Assembly: GCA_022825825.1 (NCBI GenBank)
Contig: JAJDWA010000001.1
Location: 1-64,000, forward strand
DNA from: Candidatus Poribacteria bacterium
GTDB lineage: Bacteria > Poribacteria > WGA-4E > WGA-3G
DNA length: 64,000 nucleotides
Direction of reading: 5' to 3'
Shown: positions 17,557 through 26,833 of the stretch, in pieces
Layout: the number at the start of each line of letters is the position of its first letter
Position numbering within the stretch: position 1 is the first letter of the stretch
Made by a program: the position numbers and the translations under genes
Notes under the pieces: model-generated
Seen by the model: only the letters and a program-made list of their open reading frames with translations
Databases searched by the model: none
What the model was told of the DNA's origin: nothing

Positions 17557-17770
17557 AATTTTAAAAATAAATAGACACTTTCGTCCTCGGTAGGCGGGGA
17601 ATGCCTAAAGAAGCATGCGCGTGGTAGAATACGCGTATGGTATTCTACATGATACTCCATGATTCATACCCGGGGAACGCCTAAATGGCGTTCATACCGT
17701 TGATTTCTTGATTTGGAGGTTTCCTAACCTCGCTGGTGCAGAGTGTCCAAATAATTCTAAAATCTACTAT
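17557..17770. repeat. Family B inverted-repeat element, full length (B2)
   Basis: About 214 bp. The left end (aattttaaaaataaatagac) is an imperfect inverted copy of the right end (tccaaataattctaaaatct; about 19 of 25 positions match). The body contains 'ggggaatgcctaaa', 'ggcgttcataccgttgattt' and 'aggtttcctaacctcgc'. The element at 38386-38601 is the same sequence in the opposite orientation. It has no coding capacity; it looks like a MITE-type non-autonomous element. Confidence 0.7.
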
Positions 17771-17807
17771 AAGATGATTATATCTTCACTATTAGGAGAG
17801 TATCAAC

Positions 17808-18524
17808 ATGTCAAAAATTGCAGTAATTGCAGGTGTAGGTCCGGGTTTAGGTGCGGCAATTGCCCGTAAATTCGCAAGCGAAGGATGCAACCTTGCATTG
17901 CTTTCGCGTTCATCTGCATACATTATCAATTTATCAAATAGATTGGAAGCAACAGGCGTATCAGTTATCCCCATCCCAACTGATATAACGGATGCTAAGC
18001 AAGTTGCTGCAAGTTTTAGCAAGATTCGTAAGGAATTAGGGGAACCAGATATTTTAGTAAACCACGCAGGAAATGCGGCCTGGGGGAACCTTGCAGAACT
18101 AACACCTGAAGCATTTGAAAACGCATGGCGCGTTTGCACACTTGGTGCTTTTCATTGTGTTAAGCAGGTAGTACCGGGAATGCTTGAAAAGGGGAACGGT
18201 ACAATTCTCTTTTCTGGGGCAACATCCGCGGTGCGTGGCAGAGCAGGTGCTATTGCTTTTAGCAGTGCCAAATTCGCAATGCGCGGCTTGGCATCTTCGC
18301 TTGCCCGTGAAATTGGCCCGCAAGGTATCCATGTCGCACATATCATTATTGACGGGATAATTGATACACCCGGTATTAGAGATCGGTATCAGTTGGAAGA
18401 AGATGAACCTTTGCTTGCACCAGATTCTATTGCTGATACTTATTGGGCACTTGTGCAACAAGAACGTAGTGCATGGAGTTTTGAAGTGGATGTTAGACCG
18501 CATAATGAGGAATTTTTCACATAG
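17808..18524 (+). CDS. Short-chain dehydrogenase/reductase with Phe at the catalytic Tyr position
   Basis: 238 aa, classical SDR length. The nucleotide loop (AVIAGVGPGLGAAIARKFA) and N-A-G-type motif (LVNHAGNAAWG) are present, as is the catalytic Ser region (ILFSGATSAVRGR). In the YxxxK box the sequence is FSSAK (AIAFSSAKFAMRGLASSLA), so the tyrosine is Phe while the lysine remains. Some SDR subgroups are known with this substitution, so it is probably a family trait rather than damage. AGGAG sits upstream of the ATG. Monocistronic by spacing. Confidence 0.88.
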   Translation: MSKIAVIAGVGPGLGAAIARKFASEGCNLALLSRSSAYIINLSNRLEATGVSVIPIPTDITDAKQVAASFSKIRKELGEPDILVNHAGNAAWGNLAELTPEAFENAWRVCTLGAFHCVKQVVPGMLEKGNGTILFSGATSAVRGRAGAIAFSSAKFAMRGLASSLAREIGPQGIHVAHIIIDGIIDTPGIRDRYQLEEDEPLLAPDSIADTYWALVQQERSAWSFEVDVRPHNEEFFT

Positions 18525-18579
18525 ACAGGCTATACAAATGCGGAATGTGTATAATTGTTAATAAAAAAAGGAGATTACC

Positions 18580-19671
18580 ATGGTTAGAAAGGTTATTATT
18601 TTTTTCATTTTGCTTATCGGTATCATGCTATCTTTTTCGGATACGATAGCTGAAACGAAGTGGACTGTCCTACGAGATGACGACATTATCCGAGGTGATG
18701 GCATTCAAGGGATGTTACATGATGTGCATTTTTGGGATAATCAAAACGGTTTAGTGGTTGGTGATAGTGGTTTAGTGCTTGTAACCGCAGATGGCGGGAA
18801 AACTTGGGCAAAAAAAGAGATTAATATGCGTCCACCCGGTGCAGCTGCAAGGCAGAGGTCTGGTGCTGGAGGTGGCCCTCCAGCAGGCTTCGGTGGCGGC
18901 GGTTCTCCTACGTTCTATAATATCTATTTTGTCAATGAAAAGATAGGCTATATTACAGGAGCAAGAGGAGCTATTCTAAAAACTGAAGATGGAGGGAAAA
19001 CATGGAACCGAAAAATAGCAAGAAGTGAAGCTGCGAGACAAAATAATAATCCGCGCAGAGGGGGCATACGTGCTCACTTAATGGGAATTCAAATGATCAG
19101 TGAGACGGTCGGTTTCATCGTGGGCTCAGAGAACACTATTCTCAAGACAACCGATGGTGGTGAAACATGGGTTGGCAGTTCAGAACGCGCACGGGTAGGG
19201 GAAACACGAAACAACCTGGAAAACATCTGGTTTGTTTCACCTACAACAGGTTGGATCATTGGGTCTTATGGAACACTTCTGCATACCACAGATGGTGGTG
19301 AAACATGGGAAAAACAGAAGGCAGGTTTCGATAATAACTTGTTCGGTATCCATTTTTTCGATGAAAAAACTGGATGGATTTGTGGGCAGGAGGGATTAAT
19401 TCTTCACACAAGCGATGGTGGCAAAACTTGGAAACAGCAAAAAGCTGAATCCTATGACGATCTCCACGATATTATCTTCGTTGATGCCAGGGTCGGGTGG
19501 GCAGTCGGCGGTTACAATTCAGTTTTGCATACCACAGATGGTGGGAAAACATGGACAGTGTCAAATATACCCGGAAGCGCGAATCTCAAGGGTGTTCATG
19601 CCACAGATCAGAACCACTGCTGGACAGTTAACGATTGGGGTGTAATCGCAGGATACAAATCAGACCAATAA
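18580..19671 (+). CDS. Secreted Ycf48-like beta-propeller (BNR/GGKTW repeats)
   Basis: 363 aa. Signal peptide (IIFFILLIGIMLSFSDTIA). About seven blades end in the motif DGG(K/E)TW: TADGGKTW, TEDGGKTW, TTDGGETW (twice), TSDGGKTW, TTDGGKTW. Alternating segments such as GWIIGSYGTLLHTTDGG are typical of Ycf48/HCF136-type propellers, which outside phototrophs are extracytoplasmic proteins of mostly unknown role. A Gly/Pro/Arg-rich insertion (residues ~85-110) lies between blades 1 and 2. GGAG precedes the ATG. Confidence 0.85.
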   Translation: MVRKVIIFFILLIGIMLSFSDTIAETKWTVLRDDDIIRGDGIQGMLHDVHFWDNQNGLVVGDSGLVLVTADGGKTWAKKEINMRPPGAAARQRSGAGGGPPAGFGGGGSPTFYNIYFVNEKIGYITGARGAILKTEDGGKTWNRKIARSEAARQNNNPRRGGIRAHLMGIQMISETVGFIVGSENTILKTTDGGETWVGSSERARVGETRNNLENIWFVSPTTGWIIGSYGTLLHTTDGGETWEKQKAGFDNNLFGIHFFDEKTGWICGQEGLILHTSDGGKTWKQQKAESYDDLHDIIFVDARVGWAVGGYNSVLHTTDGGKTWTVSNIPGSANLKGVHATDQNHCWTVNDWGVIAGYKSDQ

Positions 19672-19734
19672 ATCGGATGTCAGTAGGCACGCTTGGCAGG
19701 CCACTGACTCTCTAATAGCAAAGAAAGGAAAATA

Positions 19735-20958
19735 ATGTCAGAACAGAAAAGCCACAAAGTTACGATGCTCGGCACAGGACTCATCGGCATGTTTTACACG
19801 ATGACGCTCCACAACCAGCGCGGCGCGGACCGTGTTCACGTCGCCTATTCTCGGCGCGAGGAACGCGCAACCGAATTTGCCAAAGAGTGGGATATCCCTA
19901 ACGCAACAACTGATTTAGCAGAAGCCATCAACCATCCTGAAACGGATACTGTTGTCATTGGATTGCCAAACAACTTACATCTGAAGGCAGTTGAACTTGC
20001 AGCGGAAGCGGGTAAGGCAATCCTCTGCACGAAACCGCTCGGGCGCACCGCTGAAGAGGCGAAAGCGATGTTAGACATTGTTGAAAATGCTAATGTATTT
20101 GGTGGTTATCTTGAGGACTTGGTATATCCTCCAAAGACTCTGAAAGCGTTAGAATCTGTCCAAAACGGTGCGCTTGGTAAGATTTTATGGGTGCGTTCCA
20201 GAGAGACACATCCCGGGCCACATAGTGACTGGTTTTGGGATTTAGAACAGGCTGGCGGTGGTGCTATCGTTGATATGGGATGCCACTGTATTGAGATTAT
20301 CCGAAATTTCGTTGGAAAGAACAACAAACCGCTTGAGGTTATGTGTTGGGCAGACACACTTGTGCATCCAATTGATGCTGAGGACCACGGCATCGCGCTC
20401 ATACGATTTGAAAGCGGCGCGATGGGACAGTTTGAAGTCGGTTGGGCGTTCCGTGGCGGTATGGATTTGCGTGATGAAGTTTCTGGTAGCGAAGGAACGA
20501 TCTGGCTTAATCATTGGCTCCGCACAGGTTTTGAGATGTTTACGGCTGTCGGACAGGGGGGTTATGTCGCTGAAAAAGCGGAAAGTGATACGGGCTGGCT
20601 CTTCCCTGTCGGCGATGAGGTTGCTGAACTCGGTTATCGGGATATGTTCCTCGATATGTTCAATGCAATGGACGAAGGAAGGGAACCGCTGGAAACCTTT
20701 TATGATGGATACGTCGTGAACGCTATCATTGACGCCTGCTATAAATCTGCGAAAACAAAGCAGTGGGAAGCAGTTGAGCTTGCAGACTGGCGTGGTGAAG
20801 CGGAAACTGATGACGCACAAGCAGAAAAGTCAGATGCTGATGAACGGTATGCTCATCTCAAAGATGAACGAATGCCGGATGGCAGAATGAAACGCATTTT
20901 CAGAGACCGCGAGACAGGCGAAATTATTGAGCGGGTTGAGGATAATAACCCTTCATAG
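19735..20958 (+). CDS. Gfo/Idh/MocA family oxidoreductase (3)
   Basis: 407 aa. Rossmann domain ([33 protein letters not shown]; lysine motif [13 protein letters not shown]) and C-terminal domain with [20 protein letters not shown] charged C-terminal extension of ~45 residues follows the domain ([20 protein letters not shown]...). AAGGAAA precedes the ATG. It is only distantly similar to the two other members in the window, so it probably acts on another substrate. Confidence 0.9.
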   Translation: MSEQKSHKVTMLGTGLIGMFYTMTLHNQRGADRVHVAYSRREERATEFAKEWDIPNATTDLAEAINHPETDTVVIGLPNNLHLKAVELAAEAGKAILCTKPLGRTAEEAKAMLDIVENANVFGGYLEDLVYPPKTLKALESVQNGALGKILWVRSRETHPGPHSDWFWDLEQAGGGAIVDMGCHCIEIIRNFVGKNNKPLEVMCWADTLVHPIDAEDHGIALIRFESGAMGQFEVGWAFRGGMDLRDEVSGSEGTIWLNHWLRTGFEMFTAVGQGGYVAEKAESDTGWLFPVGDEVAELGYRDMFLDMFNAMDEGREPLETFYDGYVVNAIIDACYKSAKTKQWEAVELADWRGEAETDDAQAEKSDADERYAHLKDERMPDGRMKRIFRDRETGEIIERVEDNNPS

Positions 20959-21014
20959 TGCTGTGCTTATTTCTGAAAACGCTCATTTTGCAACAAACTA
21001 ATAAAAACGTGAGC

Positions 21015-21043
21015 TTGATAAAAGAATTTTATTTTGATAGGAT
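21015..21043 (+). promoter_or_regulatory. Candidate promoter upstream of the Uma2 gene
   Basis: TTGATA at 21015, 17 nt, TAGGAT at 21038. A family A element lies between it and the gene, so a transcript from here would read through the repeat. Confidence 0.35.
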
Positions 21044-21060
21044 GGACGCATCTTTAGTAT

Positions 21061-21281
21061 AATAACGTGAGTTTAGTAATTAGATTGAGTATAGTCCGTT
21101 GGGTAAAGTGCAGCGAAACCCTTATGCGTCAATTTAGCGGCCACACCTCTTGGTAGGCGCGTTTTCTAAACGCGCCGTTAGCTAATCTTCAGATAGGGAC
21201 AGGCGCGTTTCCAAAACGTGCCTACCCAGAGGTCCTAAATCGGGCTTAGATGCCTACGGGATTTATCAAACTCACGTTAAT
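21061..21281. repeat. Family A inverted-repeat element, full length (A2)
   Basis: About 221 bp bounded by AATAACGTGAGTTT and AAACTCACGTTAAT, which are inverted copies of each other. It contains two internal palindromes built on GCGCGTTT..AAACGCGC. There is no coding capacity. The right end is 17 bp from the Uma2 start codon. The rest of the 20959-21297 gap shows only a promoter candidate. Confidence 0.7.
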
Positions 21282-21297
21282 AAAAAGAAGGATTTCG

Positions 21298-22050
21298 ATG
21301 GCATCTTCAAAGCAATATCAAATTCCTTATGCTCAGACAGATGAGTCGGATATATATCTTGAATTGGATGGAGAACCTCTCGCTGAGACAGAACGGCATC
21401 TCCGCGAAATTTTTCGGATGCTGGATATTCTTGGGACCCATTTTGCGGAAACTCCAGATGTTTATGTCTGGAGTAATATGATGATGTATTACGAAAAGGG
21501 TAATCCTCGCGCATTCGTCAAACCGGATATTTTCGTATCCTTTGGTATTGGCAAACAGGAGCGCCGCATCTATAAAGTGTGGGAAGAAGGTAAACCTCCT
21601 GATTTTATCATGGAGTTTGCAAGTAGAAGTACTTACGATAACGACTTAGGGGACAAGAAAGAAATTTATGCTGCTATGGGGGTTACGGAATATTTTCTTT
21701 ACGATCCATTTCGGTGTTGTTTACCCTCTCCGTTGATGGGATTTCGGCTTTTTGATGGTGATTATGTTGAAATACTACCGCTTGCTAATAGAGGTGTACT
21801 ATCAGAAACCTTGAATCTTGAATTTCTTTTGCAGGACGATGGTATCGATGTTTATACAACAATGGCGGGAAGGCAGTTAAAAACGCGTGCTGAGCGAGAA
21901 GCAGATGCACGACATCAAGAAGTTATCGCACGGCAAAATGCTGAGACACACGCACAACGGGAAGCAGATGCACGCCGTGATGCTGAAGCTGAATTGGCAG
22001 AACTCCGAGAAAAACTCAAACGCTTGGAAGCAAAATCCACCGATTCGTAG
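21298..22050 (+). CDS. Uma2-family putative endonuclease (DUF820) with coiled-coil tail
   Basis: 250 aa from the ATG at 21298, which has AGAAGG upstream; the frame opens at 21250 inside repeat A2. Residues ~60-160 hold the PD-(D/E)XK-like Uma2 pattern: KPDIFVSFG, PDFIMEFASRST, DLGDKKEIYAAMGVTEYFLYDP. The last ~60 residues are a charged coiled coil (READARHQEVIARQN..., ending ELREKLKRLEAK), as in many Uma2 proteins. The family is widespread in cyanobacteria and PVC bacteria; its biological role is not established. Confidence 0.88.
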   Translation: MASSKQYQIPYAQTDESDIYLELDGEPLAETERHLREIFRMLDILGTHFAETPDVYVWSNMMMYYEKGNPRAFVKPDIFVSFGIGKQERRIYKVWEEGKPPDFIMEFASRSTYDNDLGDKKEIYAAMGVTEYFLYDPFRCCLPSPLMGFRLFDGDYVEILPLANRGVLSETLNLEFLLQDDGIDVYTTMAGRQLKTRAEREADARHQEVIARQNAETHAQREADARRDAEAELAELREKLKRLEAKSTDS

Positions 22051-22078
22051 ATCAACAACTATTCCAACGGAATTACAA

Positions 22079-22924
22079 ATGGATACTACTTGGCTTGAAT
22101 ATTGTGCTACTGATGAACAACTCAAAACCTTCAATGATACCGGTTACCTTGTTGTTCAAGATGCTATAAACCCTAAGATGGTAGATGCGTTAGAGGTAGT
22201 CGCAGACCGAATTGATGCCGAAGAGCGTGCCAAAACGGGATTGGCACCGCATAAATTGTTGTCAAAATTCCGCACGGTTATTGAGGATGACATACTACTG
22301 GAACTGCTTGACAACAAGAAGGTTTTCCCATTGCTTTGGGACATCTTAGGCTGGAACATTCAACTTTACATCTCACACCTCATCATATATCCACCAGAGC
22401 CTCCCGGGACACAACGGACCAATAAAGGTGCAGGTTGGCATCAGGACGGTGGCAGACCTATTCCAGAGATGGAACGCCCGCATCCCCGACTTTCACTCAA
22501 AGTGAGCTATTGGCTCAGCGATGTTACACATCGGGATAACGGCGCAATGCGTCTTATACCGGGAAGCCACAAACTTGACACCTTACCATCTCGTAGTAAT
22601 CCTGATGATGACCCTGAAGGTGCAATAGACTTGCTTGTTAAGCGAGGAACAGCAGTACTTTTCGATCGGCGAATGTGGCATTCACGCGGCTGGAATTTCT
22701 CCGATGTTACACGGAAAGTCCTGTTTATGGGCTATAGTTATCGGTGGTTGCGCGGTTTAGATTATAACCTGATGCCGCCTGATATTCTCAAAAAATGTGA
22801 TCCGATTCGGCGGCAGCTGTTAGGGGATGGTGTAAATATTAAAGGGTGGTGGCAACCTACAGATGCTGATGTGCCATTGAAAACATGGATTGCGGAGCAC
22901 CGTGGGAAGGAATTTGTGCGGTAG
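22079..22924 (+). CDS. Phytanoyl-CoA dioxygenase (PhyH) family protein
   Basis: 281 aa from the ATG at 22079 (GGAA upstream; an open frame overlapping the previous gene begins at 21887). It is an Fe(II)/2-oxoglutarate dioxygenase: N-terminal FNDTGYLVVQDAINPK, iron ligands H-x-D in GAGWHQDGGRP and the distal His in RRMWHSRGWN, and a 2-oxoglutarate-binding Arg region (RKVLFMGYSYRW). The substrate is unknown. It starts 28 bp after the Uma2 stop. Confidence 0.9.
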   Translation: MDTTWLEYCATDEQLKTFNDTGYLVVQDAINPKMVDALEVVADRIDAEERAKTGLAPHKLLSKFRTVIEDDILLELLDNKKVFPLLWDILGWNIQLYISHLIIYPPEPPGTQRTNKGAGWHQDGGRPIPEMERPHPRLSLKVSYWLSDVTHRDNGAMRLIPGSHKLDTLPSRSNPDDDPEGAIDLLVKRGTAVLFDRRMWHSRGWNFSDVTRKVLFMGYSYRWLRGLDYNLMPPDILKKCDPIRRQLLGDGVNIKGWWQPTDADVPLKTWIAEHRGKEFVR

Positions 22925-23024
22925 GATTCTCGTCAAAATTTTTCGATTATCAGACACAATTATAAAAATTCACGGAACTTATTTCCCGCTAATGTTTAGA
23001 CACCATTTTCAGGTATAAGACATA

Positions 23025-24239
23025 CTATCTACTTGTCTTTGTAAATTGTTTTCCTGGCAATTGGTGAATTGCACCTTTAAGTTCCAGCATCAAGAGAAGG
23101 CTCGAAACTTGGCTAATCGGCAGCTGCGTTGTCCGAACAATAGTATCAATATGCGATGAAGGCATTTCAATCGCATTGAAGACTGTTTTTTCATCAGTTG
23201 TTAAATTAGGGGGTGGAACTACGGGAACAGTATCTTTGTCTGTTGTAGAGGTGGTACCACTTGTTTGTTCAAGTTCACCTTTCTTAACAGATGTTGTTTG
23301 AGGACGTTCTGTTTCTCTATCTGGTACTGGAGTTGATGTGGCAGCAGAAATTTGACTTAAGACGTGCTGCGGCAATGCCTCTAACAAATCGTCCACAGTG
23401 CTGATAAGTTTTGCACCGTTATCAATCAACTTATGGGTGCCGGTTGATAACTCGGAGAAGATTTCCCCAGGTACAGCGAACACCTCTCTACCTTGTTCAC
23501 TTGCAAGCCGTGCTGTAATAAGGGCCCCACTACGATTTGATGCTTCTACCACAACGGTTCCAAGTGTCAATCCGCTAATGATGCGGTTGCGTCTTGGAAA
23601 GTTTTCTGATCTTGGCTTCATACCCATCGGGAATTCAGAGATCAACGCGCCAGACTCAACGATTTTTTCAACCAAATCACTATTCCCGGCAGGGTAGATT
23701 AGACTCAGCCCGTTCCCCATAACTGCGATTGTTCTTCCGTCTGCCTCAAGTGCTCCGCGATGGGCACAAGTATCTATTCCCAGTGCAAATCCACTTATCA
23801 CTGTCAAACCGCGTTTGGCAAGTTGGTAGCTCAGTTGATAGCTGACGCGACGCCCGTAGTCTTTTGCTTGTCGAGAACCTACGATCGCAACACTAAGTGC
23901 ATCTTCTATCTTCAGTTTTCCTCTAACGTAGAGTAGAAGCGGCGGTGTGTCAATTTCTTTCAACAGAGACGGATATGCCTCATCATATAGCGTTACAATC
24001 TGGCATCCAAATTCGTGTATTAATTCCAGTTCGCGCTCTAATGAACATCCGAGCTGTTTTTGGATCAAACATTCGCGTGCTTTTGGGGAAAGTCCTTCAA
24101 TTTTCTGCAATTCTTGCGAAGAAGCGTTCAATACTTTTTCTGCACTGCCCAAAATTTTGATCAAGAATTGAACCGTTTTCGGTCCTATACCCTGAATCAA
24201 ATTGAGATGAAGAAGATTCGAGGTTTCCTGAGATAACAT
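23025..24239 (-). CDS. dprA: DNA-processing protein DprA (Smf)
   Basis: 404 aa. N-terminal helix-hairpin-helix region (IQGIGPKTVQFLIKILGS). The Rossmann-like DprA core runs from ~105 to 300: SVAIVGSRQAKDYGRRV, VISGFALGIDTCAHRGAL, AVMGNGLSLIYPAGN, SEFPMGMKPRSENFPRRNRI, VVEASNRSGALITARLA. A Ser/Thr/Pro linker follows, then a C-terminal winged helix (LTTDEKTVFNAIEMPS, VSSLLLMLELKGAIHQLPG). DprA loads RecA onto incoming single-stranded DNA in natural transformation. No other competence gene is visible here. Confidence 0.95.
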   Translation of the reverse strand: MLSQETSNLLHLNLIQGIGPKTVQFLIKILGSAEKVLNASSQELQKIEGLSPKARECLIQKQLGCSLERELELIHEFGCQIVTLYDEAYPSLLKEIDTPPLLLYVRGKLKIEDALSVAIVGSRQAKDYGRRVSYQLSYQLAKRGLTVISGFALGIDTCAHRGALEADGRTIAVMGNGLSLIYPAGNSDLVEKIVESGALISEFPMGMKPRSENFPRRNRIISGLTLGTVVVEASNRSGALITARLASEQGREVFAVPGEIFSELSTGTHKLIDNGAKLISTVDDLLEALPQHVLSQISAATSTPVPDRETERPQTTSVKKGELEQTSGTTSTTDKDTVPVVPPPNLTTDEKTVFNAIEMPSSHIDTIVRTTQLPISQVSSLLLMLELKGAIHQLPGKQFTKTSR

Positions 24240-24321
24240 CGTCTAATTAAGACCCTGAAAACCGTGGCCATAGTATACACAATTCACGGTTGTTAGAAAA
24301 TGAACCGAATGCCAGTTCTGT

Positions 24322-24909
24322 TTACTGCATGGATGAGGCTTCGGTTGCAGGTGTTGGAAGAGCATAATAGAGTTCTATCTCCTGAATCTTCCTATATTCT
24401 GCGGCAGTAGGGGCACCAGTTTCAGATCGTTTTGAACGGCTTTGACCTCCGATACGTCGAGAGTCCCACCTTCGTGGCACTTTTAAACGGAACTTTTTGG
24501 TTACAATTGGCTCTCTGAGAGTGTGTTTATATTCAGTACGTAAATTATCACGTACCTCTTTAACTGTAACCCATTTTTCTTCGTCATTCATATATTGAAT
24601 CTCAAAGAATTCCAGCTGCCCCTCTTTTGCTTTAATAACAATGTGCTGGATAGTTTGTGGGATGTTCCAACTTAAGGCTGCCTCAGTGAAATTGTCTGAT
24701 TCTTGCTGTGAGGCGATATCCCTTGCATCTTCCCGTATAGAGGTGGTTGCTCCTTCGGTATAAACATTGTCATCGTGAAACTTTGGGTCGTCACTCATAG
24801 CGACAACAGCAACGTTTTTACTCCAGTTGAGCGATGGGGTTGATGAAAGGATACATCCTGACAACCCAAGTACTCCACAGAGTACTATAACGAATAACCC
24901 AATACGCAT
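24322..24909 (-). CDS. Lipoprotein with putative beta-sandwich (discoidin-like) domain
   Basis: 195 aa. Type II signal peptide with lipobox L-S-G-C (Cys19). The rest suggests a galactose-binding-like sandwich: ALSWNIPQTIQHIVIKAKEG, EFFEIQYMNDEEKWVTVKEV, and an end motif EYRKIQEIELYY. The closing 'IREIEIY' motif is shared with the next lipoprotein upstream (KIREIEIYGF), so the two are probably paralogues. No catalytic residues are recognisable. Confidence 0.7.
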   Translation of the reverse strand: MRIGLFVIVLCGVLGLSGCILSSTPSLNWSKNVAVVAMSDDPKFHDDNVYTEGATTSIREDARDIASQQESDNFTEAALSWNIPQTIQHIVIKAKEGQLEFFEIQYMNDEEKWVTVKEVRDNLRTEYKHTLREPIVTKKFRLKVPRRWDSRRIGGQSRSKRSETGAPTAAEYRKIQEIELYYALPTPATEASSMQ

Positions 24910-24962
24910 GTATGTCTCCTTGTGGCATGAAGCAGAACAGTGACTACTCCAGATAGTATGAA

Positions 24963-24997
24963 ATCAAGGCGGGTATTGTTGTAATACCCGCCTTGAT
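24963..24997 (-). terminator. Inverted repeat after the 211-aa lipoprotein gene
   Basis: A perfect 15-bp stem (ATCAAGGCGGGTATT and its complement) with a 5-nt loop starts 13 bp beyond the stop codon. It lacks a strong T tract in the minus-strand direction, so the termination strength is uncertain. Confidence 0.5.
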
Positions 24998-25009
24998 CCC
25001 TAATGAGTA

Positions 25010-25645
25010 TTACTCAAAATCAAGTAATTCATCAAGTTCTTTTTCACGTGTTTCAACGACTTCATCGGACTTCGCTTGGTCATCAGTTTTAAAACCGTAG
25101 ATCTCAATTTCTCGGATTTTACCAGGGGCACCTGTAGTGCCGACAAAGGTAATTCCACCCAGTCTTCGATTTCTTTCTCGTGCTAATTGAGCATCTTCTG
25201 TGGTCTTCAATACCCGTACCCTGATCCTATCGGTGGCATACGGAATCAAAACCTTAAGATCTACCGTTTTTGTTTTGACACTTTGCATCTCTTTAACAAA
25301 TTGCCAATCCGAACCGTCTATTATTCCGCCACCTCTATCCGCATAGATAATAATATGTTTTAAGTTATCGGCGTGAAGAACAATCCTATGGATTTTTTTC
25401 TTTTCAGGTAACGTAACAACGACTTCAGAGCCACCGCGAACGAGTCTTCTCGTGTCTTCCGAGGAGAAAATTGTTTCGCCTACGGTCTCAAGTTTCCCAT
25501 CAATCATTTGTGGGCTCGTTGCTCGTGCCCCGTCCATAAGTGCATAGTTTGGGCTCCATTCCTGCGCTGAAAAGAGCGCATTACACCCAATTAGAACAAT
25601 AGAACAACAAAATAGTGAAAAGTACGTTGCAATTCGATAGAACAT
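25010..25645 (-). CDS. Lipoprotein with putative discoidin-like domain
   Basis: 211 aa. Lipobox V-L-I-G-C (Cys21). The pattern WSPNYALMDGARATSPQMID followed by a 'VVVTLPEKKKIHRIVLHADN' strand and the terminal KIREIEIYGF matches the F5/8-type (discoidin) sandwich, in which a bound ligand lies on a loop face. A charged tail (KSDEVVETREKELDELLDF) follows. GGAG precedes the start. It is likely transcribed from the promoter at 25705-25733. Confidence 0.7.
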   Translation of the reverse strand: MFYRIATYFSLFCCSIVLIGCNALFSAQEWSPNYALMDGARATSPQMIDGKLETVGETIFSSEDTRRLVRGGSEVVVTLPEKKKIHRIVLHADNLKHIIIYADRGGGIIDGSDWQFVKEMQSVKTKTVDLKVLIPYATDRIRVRVLKTTEDAQLARERNRRLGGITFVGTTGAPGKIREIEIYGFKTDDQAKSDEVVETREKELDELLDFE

Positions 25646-25704
25646 TATTTACTCCTTTTTTGTAAAATGATGCTAATCTTCTCAAGAAGAATAGCGTATA
25701 GACT

Positions 25705-25733
25705 AATATACAGATAACCCTCACAAATTACAA
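25705..25733 (-). promoter_or_regulatory. Candidate promoter of the 211-aa lipoprotein gene
   Basis: Minus strand TTGTAA, 17 nt, TATATT; about 60 bp before the start codon at 25645. Confidence 0.4.
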
Positions 25734-25736
25734 AAC

Positions 25737-26780
25737 TTATCGGTTTGCCTGCCTGATGTTTTGAAGGATATCCTCTTTTGTCAATCTACGAACTTTAAAA
25801 TGAAGATTTTCGAAGAAAGGTATCAAGTCTGTTTCAGCAGCTTGGTTGAGGTAATAGATCAGAAAACTCGTTGACATCTTACTGGGTAATTTATTGTGCA
25901 ATTGATCAGCTTCCATCAATTGAAAAACTTTGATGTAGTAATCATGACCAAATCTCTTTCGGAGTTCTGAAACGATAGTATAAGCATAACTATATCGCCA
26001 TTGGAGGAGTTTTGAGGTTCCCCCGTGGAATTCCCAATCCTCAAGATCATTAACACCATCTAAATTTCGCTTCACATTTCCCTCAAGATTATTAAATTTT
26101 GGATGCGATCCACCCTTAGCCCATTCTGTTTGCATTAGAACAGCAATACCTTCGTTAAACCACGTTGGCAGGAAATAAATATTTGTGAAAGCGTGCGTTA
26201 ATTCATGGACACGTACATCAGGCTTTTCGTACATCGCCAATGGAAAATCCATCTTGATACCGGTAACATATTTCAGCGAGGTGTTTCCTTTACTCTCATA
26301 ACGATATTGGGTAGTTGTAGTTGCAAGGTGTCTTGTTTCCCGATAGACATCATGCAGCGTTACATGAATTTTATGCTCAGGTTGAAATCCGAAAATTACA
26401 TTCATCTCATTGTAAAGACTTTCCATATAGCCGAGAGCACTTTTCATGAATGAATCCCGCTCCGAATCTTCGTCAAAATCCTTGTGTCCTTCCAAATCCG
26501 GACCGAAAGTAATTGTATAATGAGCGCTTTCCGCTGTTTGTGCATCCTCAGCAATTTTGATCTCGCCTTTAGATGGCGCCAGCATTAAATACTCTTTATT
26601 CCTTTCTTCCGCCAGGCGCTTTTCTCTTATTTCTTGTGCTTCCTGCAGAGCCTGCAGAGAGACGCAACCACTAACGAATAGGCAGCACGCGATGAAAATC
26701 AAAAACGGGTTTGTTATATAGCGTAAAAGTCGGATTATTTTCACCCCATTGAAATTTAAAATATGTTTGCTGGTCTTCAC
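25737..26780 (-). CDS. Lipoprotein metallopeptidase of the peptidase MA-like superfamily
   Basis: 347 aa from a GTG at 26780, preferred because GGAGGG lies five bases before it; an ATG four codons upstream overlaps that site. A hydrophobic segment ends in lipobox V-S-G-C. The catalytic zinc motif is VRVHELTHAFTN (HExxH), and a downstream Glu occurs in LPTWFNEGIAVLMQTEW, the gluzincin arrangement of the Peptidase_MA family. The C-terminal part has SYAYTIVSELRKRFG, again typical. It would be a periplasmic or outer membrane-bound peptidase; the substrate is unknown. Confidence 0.82.
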   Translation of the reverse strand: MKTSKHILNFNGVKIIRLLRYITNPFLIFIACCLFVSGCVSLQALQEAQEIREKRLAEERNKEYLMLAPSKGEIKIAEDAQTAESAHYTITFGPDLEGHKDFDEDSERDSFMKSALGYMESLYNEMNVIFGFQPEHKIHVTLHDVYRETRHLATTTTQYRYESKGNTSLKYVTGIKMDFPLAMYEKPDVRVHELTHAFTNIYFLPTWFNEGIAVLMQTEWAKGGSHPKFNNLEGNVKRNLDGVNDLEDWEFHGGTSKLLQWRYSYAYTIVSELRKRFGHDYYIKVFQLMEADQLHNKLPSKMSTSFLIYYLNQAAETDLIPFFENLHFKVRRLTKEDILQNIRQANR

Positions 26781-26833
26781 GGTTCCCTCCATAATTTTGA
26801 GTGTTAACGTATCATTTTCTTACACAACATGGG

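Noticed and set aside
20242-20820. 192-codon open frame opposite the third Gfo/Idh/MocA gene
   Set aside because: Fully overlapped by a clear oxidoreductase; amino-acid content is atypical of a real protein.
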